From NCBI GenBank assembly GCA_031292015.1, contig JARLHY010000039.1, positions 14,920 through 78,919 on the forward strand: DNA of 64,000 bases, in the 5' to 3' direction. Below the pieces are notes generated by a model. The model made no database searches and had not been told where the DNA came from. It saw only the letters and a program-made list of their open reading frames with translations. Position numbers and translations under genes: made by a program. Positions 34,932 through 42,488 of this stretch are shown piece after piece. Within the stretch, counting starts at the first letter, position 1, and each line of letters opens with the position of its first letter. The DNA is from Negativicutes bacterium. Lineage in GTDB: Bacteria; Bacillota_C; Negativicutes; Sporomusales_B; JARLHX01.

Positions 34932-34983
34932 AGAGATCACGGACCTTTTCGTTCCGCTGAGCTTGTTGAGAAACCTATTCTTC

Positions 34984-35214
34984 AGGCCGTTCAGAAGCCC
35001 CCAGATGCACGACGGCCCCACTAACCCAGCAGCGACGCGTACTGGGAAGTACGCTAGCAATGGGTTTGTGGGGCCAAGTGCGCAGTTCTTGCGAGTTAAG
35101 CAGACACACAGCGCTTTAGCGCTGATGTGGTCGCTCATGCCTGCAAGGCGAAGCGCTTAGAAATGCGGCCTACCCCCTGCGGGTGCAAAGCAGATGGGGG
35201 TTTATCAACGGCCT
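34984..35214. repeat. Palindromic repeat element, copy 2
   Basis: Inverted second copy of the element at 26118-26240. Outer arms are 34984-35008 and 35190-35214, inner arms GGCCCCAC (35014-35021) and GTGGGGCC (35068-35075). The 34968-35077 core matches 26147-26256 in reverse complement. This copy has about 110 extra bases (35076-35189) including the hairpin CAGCGCTTTAGCGCTG. A 9-bp inverted pair CGTTCCGCT (34950-34958) and AGCGGAACG (35216-35224) brackets it. Confidence 0.85.
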
Positions 35215-35215
35215 G

Positions 35216-35240
35216 AGCGGAACGTTTCGTTCCGCTTTTT
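35216..35240 (+). terminator. Terminator of the proline-rich protein gene
   Basis: AGCGGAACG-TTT-CGTTCCGCT is a 9-bp perfect stem followed by TTTT. The T-run overlaps the stop codon of the convergent CDF gene. Confidence 0.75.
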
Positions 35241-36162
35241 ATTTTGCTTGCTGTTTTTCTTCCTCCGGCAGCGGGCAGGAGGCTAAATCGTCATGATAGC
35301 CGCAGGGTTCCAGGTGAATGATCACGTCGCAGGAACTAAGGACCGCCTCGATTTCAGCCTCAATTTCGTCGCACACGGCGTGGGCCTTGTCGAGATGCAT
35401 ATCCTTGAACAGGATGACATGAACGTCGATCAGCCGCCGGCAGCCGGAGCGCCGGGTCCGCAGCCGGTGAAAGTCGATGATTTCGGGGTGGTCTTTCAGA
35501 ATCTGGCGGATGAGCGCTTCCTCTTCTTTCGGCAGGGCGACGTCGGTCAGTTCGTAAAGACTTTTTTTGGTCATCAGGTAGCCGGCCCGGAAGACGATCG
35601 TCGCCACCGCGATGGCGATAGCCGGATCCAGCCAGCCGATACCGGTGATCTTGATGACCGTCAGCCCGGCGAGCACACCGGCCGAAGTCCAGACGTCGGT
35701 CCGAAGATGCAGCGCGTCGGCTTCCAGGGCATCGGAAGATGTGAGCCGGGCCACCTTGAGAAGTCTGGCCGAAACCCACAGGTTTACGACGATGGACACT
35801 GCCATCACCGCGATACCGTATTCGAGAAAGGCAGGAGCCTCCGCTTTGGTCAGTTTTTCCAGGGCTTCGTAAACAATCCACGCAGCCGCCAGCAGGATGA
35901 GCGCCGCTTCGATCGCTCCGGACAGGTTTTCGATTTTCCCGTGCCCGTATGCATGATGCTTGTCAGGCGGTTTACCGGATTTTCGGACAGCGTAGAATGC
36001 CACCAGCGAGGCCACCAGGTCGACCCCTGAATGGGCCGCTTCGGAAATAATGCTGACCGCGCCGCCGTAAAACCCTGCCGTCAGTTTGAGCAGCACCAGC
36101 AAGGTATTGGAAAGCACCGACAGCCTGGCTGTCTGCTGTTTTAGCCTGTTCATCTGATCCAC
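35239..36162 (-). CDS. Cation diffusion facilitator (CDF) metal exporter
   Basis: A 307-aa integral membrane exporter for divalent metals. Membrane segments begin at residue 13 and continue to about 200. Metal-site motifs are SEAAHSGVDL near residue 40 and DALHLRTDVWTS near residue 150. A cytoplasmic ferredoxin-like domain follows (LIRQILKDHPEI...IDVHVILF). A His/Cys-containing tail ends the protein. The start is GTG at 36162 after GGAGGA. The metal (Zn, Fe, Mn, Co or Ni) is not determinable. Confidence 0.93.
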   Translation of the reverse strand: MDQMNRLKQQTARLSVLSNTLLVLLKLTAGFYGGAVSIISEAAHSGVDLVASLVAFYAVRKSGKPPDKHHAYGHGKIENLSGAIEAALILLAAAWIVYEALEKLTKAEAPAFLEYGIAVMAVSIVVNLWVSARLLKVARLTSSDALEADALHLRTDVWTSAGVLAGLTVIKITGIGWLDPAIAIAVATIVFRAGYLMTKKSLYELTDVALPKEEEALIRQILKDHPEIIDFHRLRTRRSGCRRLIDVHVILFKDMHLDKAHAVCDEIEAEIEAVLSSCDVIIHLEPCGYHDDLASCPLPEEEKQQAK

Positions 36163-36187
36163 CGCTCAGTTCCTCCGTTATAATACC

Positions 36188-36350
36188 GTCTTGCGCCGAG
36201 CCGCAGTGATTGCGCAAGACTTTGGCTGCAGTTATGCCGAACATTTCGATCAGCAAAAAAGGCAACAAATAAGCAGTCTGCGGGGCCCGGTAAGGTCCCA
36301 CAGACTGCCGTCTGCTGCGCAACGCCCAGCCGCACCGGCCGTAAGCCGGT
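36188..36350 (-). promoter_or_regulatory. Structured leader upstream of the CDF exporter
   Basis: The 270-bp gap before the CDF gene holds three stem-loops: ACCGGC/GCCGGT (36350-36334), an 8-bp GCAGTCTG/CAGACTGC stem with inner pairing (36308-36273), and a 9-bp GTCTTGCGC/GCGCAAGAC stem (36220-36188) just before the RBS. A T-rich tract follows the second. This suggests RNA-level control, for instance by a metal. The conserved motifs of the NiCo or Mn riboswitches were not seen. Confidence 0.45.
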
Positions 36351-36436
36351 CGCTTGATCCCTTATTACATTATATTAGCATATCGGCGCTAAGGTGTAAA
36401 CTCTATCGGTCCGGACAGCAGATTCCCTATGTACAG

Positions 36437-37090
36437 CTATTTATTGTTGCCGATCTGGACGGCGTTGGTCACCGGATAGCCGATGGCTTCCAGCCTCCGG
36501 GTAAGCTCTGTGGCATCCTGAATGTCAGCCCGGATGACCATTTCAACTTTATTGTCAGGCAGATGATAACTGGCGTAGCTGAGAATATTGATCCCCAACT
36601 CCTTGAACACGCCGGTTATTTCATAAAGCGCCCCGACCTTGTCGGTAAATTCAAAGGTCAGGCGGGTACGGCCCTCGGCCAGGCCCATAACGTCAACAAA
36701 ACATTTGAAGATGTCGGTTTCGGTGAGTACGCCAACAACCTTATCAGCGTCGTCGACCACGACCAGCCCGCCGATTTTATGATTGTACATCAGGAGGGCC
36801 GCCTCTTCGATCGTGGCATTGACGTTGACGGTAATAACTTCTTTTTTCATGACATCCCGGACCACCATTTTGGCCAGCAGATAGTTGAGTTCGAATACAG
36901 ACAGGCTTGTGGCGGGAGAGGGTGATACATCGCGCAGATCACGATCGGTGACGATCCCGATAAGCTTGCCGTTCTCCACCACCGGCAGGCGGCGGATTTT
37001 ATTGTTTTTCATCATCATCGCAGCCTCGGGAACGATGGTCGTCGGCGCGATGGTCAGAGGATTGGGAGTCATTCTCTTGGACACAAACAT
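36437..37090 (-). CDS. CBS-pair plus ACT domain protein (AcuB-like)
   Basis: A 217-aa regulator-like protein. Two CBS domains cover residues 1-62 (SKRMTPNPLTI...GIVTDRDLRD) and 75-135 (VRDVMKKEVITV...GVLTETDIF). An ACT-like domain covers residues 140-212. CBS pairs bind adenine nucleotides and ACT domains bind amino acids. It sits at the 3' end of the branched-chain amino acid transporter genes and may sense their substrate or energy state. Start chosen at 37090 because GGAGAG is 8 nt away. Confidence 0.88.
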   Translation of the reverse strand: MFVSKRMTPNPLTIAPTTIVPEAAMMMKNNKIRRLPVVENGKLIGIVTDRDLRDVSPSPATSLSVFELNYLLAKMVVRDVMKKEVITVNVNATIEEAALLMYNHKIGGLVVVDDADKVVGVLTETDIFKCFVDVMGLAEGRTRLTFEFTDKVGALYEITGVFKELGINILSYASYHLPDNKVEMVIRADIQDATELTRRLEAIGYPVTNAVQIGNNK

Positions 37091-37119
37091 GGCCATCTCT
37101 CCTTTTTTATATTGGGCGA

Positions 37120-37824
37120 CTAGCCGCCAAGATACGCTTTGCGAACCTCTTCGCTCTCCGCCAGTTCCTTCGCGGAACCGGCCAGGGTGATTCGACCGGT
37201 CTCAAGCACATAGGCCCTGTGGGCCACCGACAGTGCCATATGGGCGTTCTGCTCGACCAGGAGGATGGTTGTTCCGCTGTTGTTGATTTCTTTAATAATG
37301 GCGAAGATTTCTTTGACCAGAAGCGGAGCCAGACCCATGGAAGGTTCATCCAGGAGAAGGAGACGCGGCCGGCTCATCAGGGCTCGTCCCATCGCCAGCA
37401 TCTGCTGTTCGCCGCCGGAAAGGGTACCGGCCACCTGCGTCCGCCGCTCAGCCAGACGGGGGAACCGCTGGAAGACTTTCTGCATATCTTCGGCAATGCC
37501 TTTGGAATCAGAGCGGATGTAAGCGCCCAGTTCAAGGTTCTCCAAAACGGTGAGGTTGGCAAAGATCCGCCTGCCTTCAGGTACCTGGGATACGCCCAGT
37601 TTGACGATGTCCTGGGCCTGGGTGCCGGCGATGTTTTTGCCTTCAAAGTCGATCTTTCCGGTCTTTGGTTTCAGCAGCCCGGAAATGGTACGAAGAATGG
37701 TGCTCTTGCCGGCCCCGTTGGCGCCGATAAGAGTGACGATTTCACCTTCGGTGACGGCGATGCTAATTCCTTTGAGAGCGTGGATAGCGCCGTAATAAAC
37801 ATTGATATTTTCAACTGTCAGCAT
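37120..37824 (-). CDS. livF: Branched-chain amino acid ABC transporter ATPase LivF
   Basis: A 234-aa ATP-binding subunit. Walker A GANGAGKST, signature LSGGEQQMLAMGRAL and Walker B LLLLDEPSMGLAP are present. The LivF-type residue pattern (GMYYG-like VYYGAIHALKG at the N-terminus) separates it from LivG. The ATG overlaps the livG stop by 1 nt. Confidence 0.96.
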   Translation of the reverse strand: MLTVENINVYYGAIHALKGISIAVTEGEIVTLIGANGAGKSTILRTISGLLKPKTGKIDFEGKNIAGTQAQDIVKLGVSQVPEGRRIFANLTVLENLELGAYIRSDSKGIAEDMQKVFQRFPRLAERRTQVAGTLSGGEQQMLAMGRALMSRPRLLLLDEPSMGLAPLLVKEIFAIIKEINNSGTTILLVEQNAHMALSVAHRAYVLETGRITLAGSAKELAESEEVRKAYLGG

Positions 37825-38591
37825 CAGTGCACCTCCTCACCGAGGTAGGCCTCGATGACCCGCGGGTTGTTTTTAATCTCCTGCGGTGTCCCCTGAGCAA
37901 TGACGACGCCATAGTCCAGCACGTAGATGCGCTCGCAGACGCCCATTACCAGGCTCATATCATGCTCGATCAGCAGGATGGTCAGATTGAATTCCTTGCG
38001 GATCCAGCGAATCATCGCCATTAGTTGCTGTGTCTCCTGAGGATTCATGCCTGCCGCCGGTTCGTCCAGCAGCAGCAGCTTGGGTTGGGCGGCCAGCGCC
38101 CTGGCGATTTCCAGGCGCCGCTGTTCGCCGTAGGGCAGGTTTTTGGCGATTTCGTCCTTACGATGCCCCAGTTGGAAAACATCGAGAAACTTGATGGCCT
38201 TCTCTTCGATTTCCTTTTCTTCGGGGTAATAACGGCCGACGCGGAAGACGGTTTCCAGCAGACCGTATTTTACATGAAAGTGATAAGCGATCTTGACATT
38301 GTCAAGGACGGTCAGGTCGGCAAACAGCCGGATGTTCTGAAAGGTACGGGCGATGCCGCGCTGCGTGATCTGATAGGGCTTAAGGCCGACGGTGCTTTTG
38401 CCGTCGAACTCGACCTGCCCCTCGGTCGGCAGGTACACACCGGTCAGCACATTGAAGGCCGTGGTCTTGCCGGCGCCGTTGGGTCCGATGAGACCCACCA
38501 GTTCGCCGGGCTGGATGTCAATATTGAAGTTGGATACAGCCCGGAGGCCGCCGAAAATCATCGACATATCAGTTACTTTGAGTAGTGCCAC
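37824..38591 (-). CDS. livG: Branched-chain amino acid ABC transporter ATPase LivG
   Basis: A 255-aa ATP-binding subunit. Walker A GPNGAGKTTAFN, signature LPYGEQRRLEIARALA and Walker B LLLLDEPAAGMNP are present, with the LivG-specific NVLTGVYLPTEG. The start is GTG at 38591 after GGAGGTG. That places the first 23 nt inside the livM 3' end. An upstream TTG in frame is less likely. Confidence 0.96.
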   Translation of the reverse strand: MALLKVTDMSMIFGGLRAVSNFNIDIQPGELVGLIGPNGAGKTTAFNVLTGVYLPTEGQVEFDGKSTVGLKPYQITQRGIARTFQNIRLFADLTVLDNVKIAYHFHVKYGLLETVFRVGRYYPEEKEIEEKAIKFLDVFQLGHRKDEIAKNLPYGEQRRLEIARALAAQPKLLLLDEPAAGMNPQETQQLMAMIRWIRKEFNLTILLIEHDMSLVMGVCERIYVLDYGVVIAQGTPQEIKNNPRVIEAYLGEEVH

Positions 38592-39528
38592 GACGTCCAC
38601 CTCCAAACCGGCCGAAGATTTTCATGCTGAATTCCTTGTTGCCGAACAGACCCTGCGGCCGGAAAATCATTAACAGGATCAGGATCAGCGAGTAGATAAT
38701 CATCCTGATTTCAGGGAAACTCGCCAGGTAGGCCGAAGCGCCGGTAAGAATCAGCGCGCCGGCGATGGAGCCGGTAATACTGCCCAGACCGCCGAGCACC
38801 ACCATTGTCAGCATGTCGAAAGACTGCATGAAGGTGAAGGATGCCGGATGGGCGATAAAGAAGGTGTGCGCAAACAACGCGCCGGCAACTCCGGCGAAAG
38901 CCGCGCCGATGGTAAAGGCCATCACCTTGTATTTGGTGGTGTTGACTCCCATGGCCTCAGCGGCGATCTCATTTTCGCGCACCGAGATGCAGGCCCGGCC
39001 GTGAGTGGAATTGACGAAATTCTTGATAAAGAAGAGAGTCAACAGCATCATGAAAAAGGCCCAGGTAAAGTTGTTGTAGCGGGGAATGCCCATAAATCCG
39101 GAAGCACCGCCAACGTAGGGTATGTTTAAGATCGTGATGCGGATGATTTCGCCAAGACCCAAGGTCGCGATGGCCAGATAGTCTCCGGACAAGCGCAGGG
39201 TCGGCAAGCCGATGAAAAAGCCCAATGCTCCGGCGGCCATCGCCCCGATGATGATGGCGACAATGAACGGCAAACTGAATTTCACGGTACACACTGCACC
39301 AACGTAGGCCCCGACGGCCATGAAACCGGCATGGCCGATGGAAAACTGGCCGGTAAAGCCATTGATCAGGTTGAGGCTGCTGGACAGTATGACGTAGATG
39401 CAAATCTTGATGATGTTAAGTTCATAATAGGGAGGGATCACCTCGACCATGATGAGGGTCTGCACCACGGCGTACAGGCCAATGCTGGCTCCCAAAAGGA
39501 GTAAATCGTTTTTTCTGCTCTTATTCAT
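38569..39528 (-). CDS. livM: Branched-chain amino acid ABC permease LivM
   Basis: A 319-aa inner-membrane permease with about nine hydrophobic segments. LNLINGFTGQFSIGHAGFMAVGAY near residue 52 and RDNEIAAEAMGVN-like VRENEIAAEAMGVNTTKYK near residue 183 are family blocks. The start at 39528 follows AGGTGG; an in-frame GTG lies 9 nt upstream. It forms the channel with LivH. Confidence 0.94.
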   Translation of the reverse strand: MNKSRKNDLLLLGASIGLYAVVQTLIMVEVIPPYYELNIIKICIYVILSSSLNLINGFTGQFSIGHAGFMAVGAYVGAVCTVKFSLPFIVAIIIGAMAAGALGFFIGLPTLRLSGDYLAIATLGLGEIIRITILNIPYVGGASGFMGIPRYNNFTWAFFMMLLTLFFIKNFVNSTHGRACISVRENEIAAEAMGVNTTKYKVMAFTIGAAFAGVAGALFAHTFFIAHPASFTFMQSFDMLTMVVLGGLGSITGSIAGALILTGASAYLASFPEIRMIIYSLILILLMIFRPQGLFGNKEFSMKIFGRFGGGRRGTTQSN

Positions 39529-39537
39529 GCCAGCCAC

Positions 39538-40434
39538 CTACACTTTCTCGCGGACATTCTTGCCCAACAAACCCGACGGTTTGAAGAGAAGAATGACAAT
39601 CAATATGATAAATGCCGCCGCGTCGCGGAAGGTAGAGGACAAGAAGCCGCTGACCAACGCTTCGACGACACCCATGATGATCCCACCCAGCATAGCGCCG
39701 GGTATGATGCCGATGCCGCCAAGAACCGCAGCCACGAAAGCTTTCAGACCCGGCATGATGCCCATCAGCGGGTCGATGGAGTTGTAGTAGACTCCGACCA
39801 TCACCCCGGCGGCGGCGGCAAGGCCTGAGCCGATGGCGAAGGTGAAGGAAATGACCATGTCGACATTTATGCCCATCAACCGGGCGGCGTCGCTGTCGAA
39901 GGAAACGGCCCGCATGGCTTTACCGATCATGGTCCGCTGGACGATATAGGTCAAAATCAGCATCAGGACCAGGGACACAGCCAAAATGATGATCTGTTGA
40001 CTGTTGATCATCACCCCGCCGATGTTGTAAAGCTCGGACGGGAATATTGCCGGGAAGGTGCGGGGCTGAGGCGTCACCAGAAACATCCCGGTGTATTCAA
40101 GAAACAACGATACCCCAAAGGCGGTAATCAGGACGGCGATTTTGGGGGCGTGCCGCAAGGGACGGTACGCGGCCCTCTCAATAATTACCCCTGCCAGCGC
40201 GGCGCCAAACATCGATATGATTAGCGCCGGGAAAAACGACATATGAAAGACAGTAGTGCAGAAAAACCCGATATAAGCACCAAGCATGTAAATGTCGCCA
40301 TGGGCAAAGTTGATCAGTTTAAGTATGCCGTAGACCATGGTATATCCCAGAGCAATAAGGGAGTAAATACTCCCCAGGGATACGCCGTTGATCATCTGCT
40401 GGATAAATTGCTGTGGTAACGACTGAATTTCCAT
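39538..40434 (-). CDS. livH: Branched-chain amino acid ABC permease LivH
   Basis: A 298-aa permease. NGVSLGSIYSLIALGYTMVYGILKLINFAHGD near the N-terminus is diagnostic. The start at 40434 follows AAGGAGG; the open frame continues upstream into the leader without coding character. It is the first gene of livHMGF, driven by a promoter at 40695-40723. Confidence 0.95.
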   Translation of the reverse strand: MEIQSLPQQFIQQMINGVSLGSIYSLIALGYTMVYGILKLINFAHGDIYMLGAYIGFFCTTVFHMSFFPALIISMFGAALAGVIIERAAYRPLRHAPKIAVLITAFGVSLFLEYTGMFLVTPQPRTFPAIFPSELYNIGGVMINSQQIIILAVSLVLMLILTYIVQRTMIGKAMRAVSFDSDAARLMGINVDMVISFTFAIGSGLAAAAGVMVGVYYNSIDPLMGIMPGLKAFVAAVLGGIGIIPGAMLGGIIMGVVEALVSGFLSSTFRDAAAFIILIVILLFKPSGLLGKNVREKV

Positions 40435-40694
40435 GTGCTCTCTTCTTCCTCCTTGTCTTGCTTTTTTTTGCGGAACCGGGTTCCGATTCTGCAGGATTGT
40501 GCTGTCTGTTCCCGATTCTCGGTACGATACTGCCTGAATTCTATGTATCCATTCCGTGACCAAAAGATAAGGGCGGCCACCGGACTAAATTACACCAGGC
40601 CGGCACCCGCCGCGATGCATTCGCGCCTATCTTACAGTCGCGAAAATAGAACTGTTCAGACGGATGAGCATGCCCCGTTGCATTCCCAGTGTTT
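40435..40694 (-). promoter_or_regulatory. Long leader of livHMGF
   Basis: About 250 nt lie between the predicted start near 40688 and livH. It can form a GC-rich stem (GGCGG...CCGCC with inner CCGG pairs, about 40571-40610). Near the 3' end TCGGAACCCGGTTCCG is followed by CAAAAAAAAG, where a terminator would need Ts, so it is not one. No known riboswitch was recognised. Confidence 0.4.
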
Positions 40695-40723
40695 ATTATA
40701 GGGAGAGGGTTTCGGCCTGTCAA
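40695..40723 (-). promoter_or_regulatory. Sigma-A promoter of livHMGF
   Basis: Perfect TTGACA (40723-40718) and TATAAT (40700-40695), 17 bp apart, on the minus strand. Confidence 0.85.
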
Positions 40724-40794
40724 TAGTTCTATCTCGTGTACCCTTAAACCTTCATCTCCTGCCTGGAAAGTTAAGGGACTGACTTTCGCTGTTT

Positions 40795-40830
40795 ACGATA
40801 GAAAGGGGATAAGACTCACGCCTTATCCCC
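40795..40830 (-). terminator. Terminator of livK
   Basis: Minus-strand GGGGATAAG...CTTATCCCC is a 9-bp perfect stem with loop GCGTGAGT, followed by TTTCTATC, 20 bp past the livK stop. It separates livK from the livHMGF promoter. Confidence 0.7.
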
Positions 40831-40849
40831 TCGCACCTCATCGTACTGA

Positions 40850-42013
40850 TTAGGGATTAACTTTCTCTTTAAATACTTGTTTGCCTTCTTTCATTTCGAT
40901 AACAACGGCGCTCTTGACCGGGTCATGGTTTTCGTTCAGGGTGACTTGGCCGGTTACGACCGCAAGGCCCTTGGTCTGAGCGATGGCGTCTTTAATTTTG
41001 GAAGGATCGTCGCTGTTAGCCCGCTTGATTGCGTCAACCAGCATGTAAGCGGCGTCGTAGCCGAGAGCTGCCAGAGCGTCAGGCACCTGGCCGTATTCTT
41101 TCTTGTAGTCTTCTACGAACTTCTGAACTTTAGGATCCTTGTCTTCCGGAGAGTAGTGATTGCTGAAGTAGCCGTTGTTCAGAGCTGCGGCACCGGCGAT
41201 CTCAACCAGTTTCGGGGAATCCCAGCCGTCGCCGCCGAGCAGCGCTACGGTGATGCCGAGTTCACGGGCCTGTTTGACAATCAGGCCGACTTCCTGATAA
41301 TAGCCGGGGATGAAAATAACTTCAGGATTGGTTGCTTTGATCTTGGTCAAAGTGGCTTTGAAGTCCTGGTCCTTCTGGAGGAAGGCTTCTTTGGAAACAA
41401 TTTTGCCGCCGGCAGCTGTGAAAGCCTTCTCAAAGAACTCGGCCAGACCTTTGGAATAGTCCGAGCTGTTGTCTATGTAGATGGCGGCTGTTTTGGCGTT
41501 GAGGGATTTTGAAGCGAAGTTGGCCATTACGGTGCCTTGGAAGGGATCGATAAAGCATACGCGGAAGGCATAGTCTTTTACTTTGCCGTCTTCAACGGTG
41601 ACTTTCGGGTTGGTCGAGGAAGTGGTAATGAACGGAACCTTATTCTGAATAGCGACAGGGGCGGCAGCAAGTGTATTGGAGCTTGCGACGGCACCCAGTA
41701 CAGCCTTGACTTTATCTTGGGTGATCAGCTTGGTGACAGCGTTGGTGGACTCGGAAGGCTCGGATTTGTTGTCGGCCACAATGAAGGTGATCTGTTTTCC
41801 GAGTACGCCACCAGCGGCGTTGATCTGTTTGAAGGCCAGTTTTGCGCCGTTGGCGGAAGACTGACCGAAAGTGGCTACGCCACCAGTCATTTCAAAGTTG
41901 CCACCGATTTTGATATCTTTGGATTCGGATGAGCCGCCGCACCCGGCCGCCAGAACCGCCAGCATAGTCATAATAACTGCTAAACCAATAAGGGTTACCC
42001 ATTTTTTGGACAC
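40850..42013 (-). CDS. livK: Branched-chain amino acid-binding lipoprotein LivK
   Basis: A 387-aa extracytoplasmic binding protein. The signal peptide has a Lys-rich start, a hydrophobic core at residues 7-22 and the lipobox LAAGC, so Cys25 is lipidated. The mature part is a periplasmic-binding type I fold (IKIGGNFEMTGGVATFGQSSANGAKLAF). Start is GTG after GGAGGAATTTTA. It delivers Leu/Ile/Val or related amino acids to LivHMGF and has its own promoter and terminator, allowing higher expression. Confidence 0.95.
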   Translation of the reverse strand: MSKKWVTLIGLAVIMTMLAVLAAGCGGSSESKDIKIGGNFEMTGGVATFGQSSANGAKLAFKQINAAGGVLGKQITFIVADNKSEPSESTNAVTKLITQDKVKAVLGAVASSNTLAAAPVAIQNKVPFITTSSTNPKVTVEDGKVKDYAFRVCFIDPFQGTVMANFASKSLNAKTAAIYIDNSSDYSKGLAEFFEKAFTAAGGKIVSKEAFLQKDQDFKATLTKIKATNPEVIFIPGYYQEVGLIVKQARELGITVALLGGDGWDSPKLVEIAGAAALNNGYFSNHYSPEDKDPKVQKFVEDYKKEYGQVPDALAALGYDAAYMLVDAIKRANSDDPSKIKDAIAQTKGLAVVTGQVTLNENHDPVKSAVVIEMKEGKQVFKEKVNP

Positions 42014-42140
42014 TAAAATTCCTCCTTCAATTAGGTCTCGGTTTCTAGATTTCTTCTGACAAGCGATTACGTCTCCCCGATTCCTCCTCTCCTTACGGTT
42101 GGAACATAGGACACTAAATACAAAAAGCCCGGCAGAAGGA

Positions 42141-42261
42141 TCCGAAAAACCTTATGCTAGGGTTTTCCGACTATAGTGTATTTCCGAACACTGTTCCGTC
42201 TCCGGTGTACACCCAGGGAAGTCTTTCCCCTGCAACATCTCCAGTACAAGTACGGTGATGT
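42141..42261 (-). promoter_or_regulatory. Structured leader of livK
   Basis: The 257-nt leader holds three hairpins: ACATC..GTAC/GTAC..GATGT (42261-42235), CAGGG/CCCTG with inner pairs (42232-42214), and TCGGAAAACC/GGTTTTTCGGA (42170-42141). The last is followed by a short T-run near 42125. This may be an attenuator for amino-acid or nutrient control. No T-box, ykkC or other known class was recognised. The rest of 42014-42488 holds no gene. Confidence 0.45.
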
Positions 42262-42276
42262 CTGTCTTTGTGTTTT

Positions 42277-42306
42277 ATTATAGGTGTACCGGCCAAAAGC
42301 TGTCAA
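42277..42306 (-). promoter_or_regulatory. Sigma-A promoter of livK
   Basis: Perfect TTGACA (42306-42301) and TATAAT (42282-42277), 18 bp apart, on the minus strand. Confidence 0.85.
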
Positions 42307-42439
42307 TAATTATTTCTTACAATCTGTGTTCTTATTTGTATCCTCCCGGAGAACATCTGTCCTCAATTCTTCCAGCGAATTTTCGACACGGTCCGAACCA
42401 AATCCCGCTGTTTTGGCCTGCTTAGCCAAATCCCAGACA

Positions 42440-42477
42440 TAAAAATACACCGCCAGCATTTTTTGCACTGGCGGTGT
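42440..42477 (-). terminator. Terminator of the glutamate synthase operon
   Basis: Minus-strand ACACCGCCAG...CTGGCGGTGT is a 10-bp perfect stem with a TGCAAAAAATG-type loop, followed by ATTTTTATG. It lies 12 bp past the stop of the last gene. Confidence 0.85.
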
Positions 42478-42488
42478 GCTGTTCTTTT

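Noticed and set aside
36163..36436. NiCo or Mn (yybP-ykoY) riboswitch, or 6S RNA
   Set aside because: Stem-loops are present but the conserved sequence blocks of these classes could not be found by eye.
42014..42276. T-box or ykkC element before livK
   Set aside because: The T-box core and the ykkC core motifs are both absent; only generic hairpins remain.
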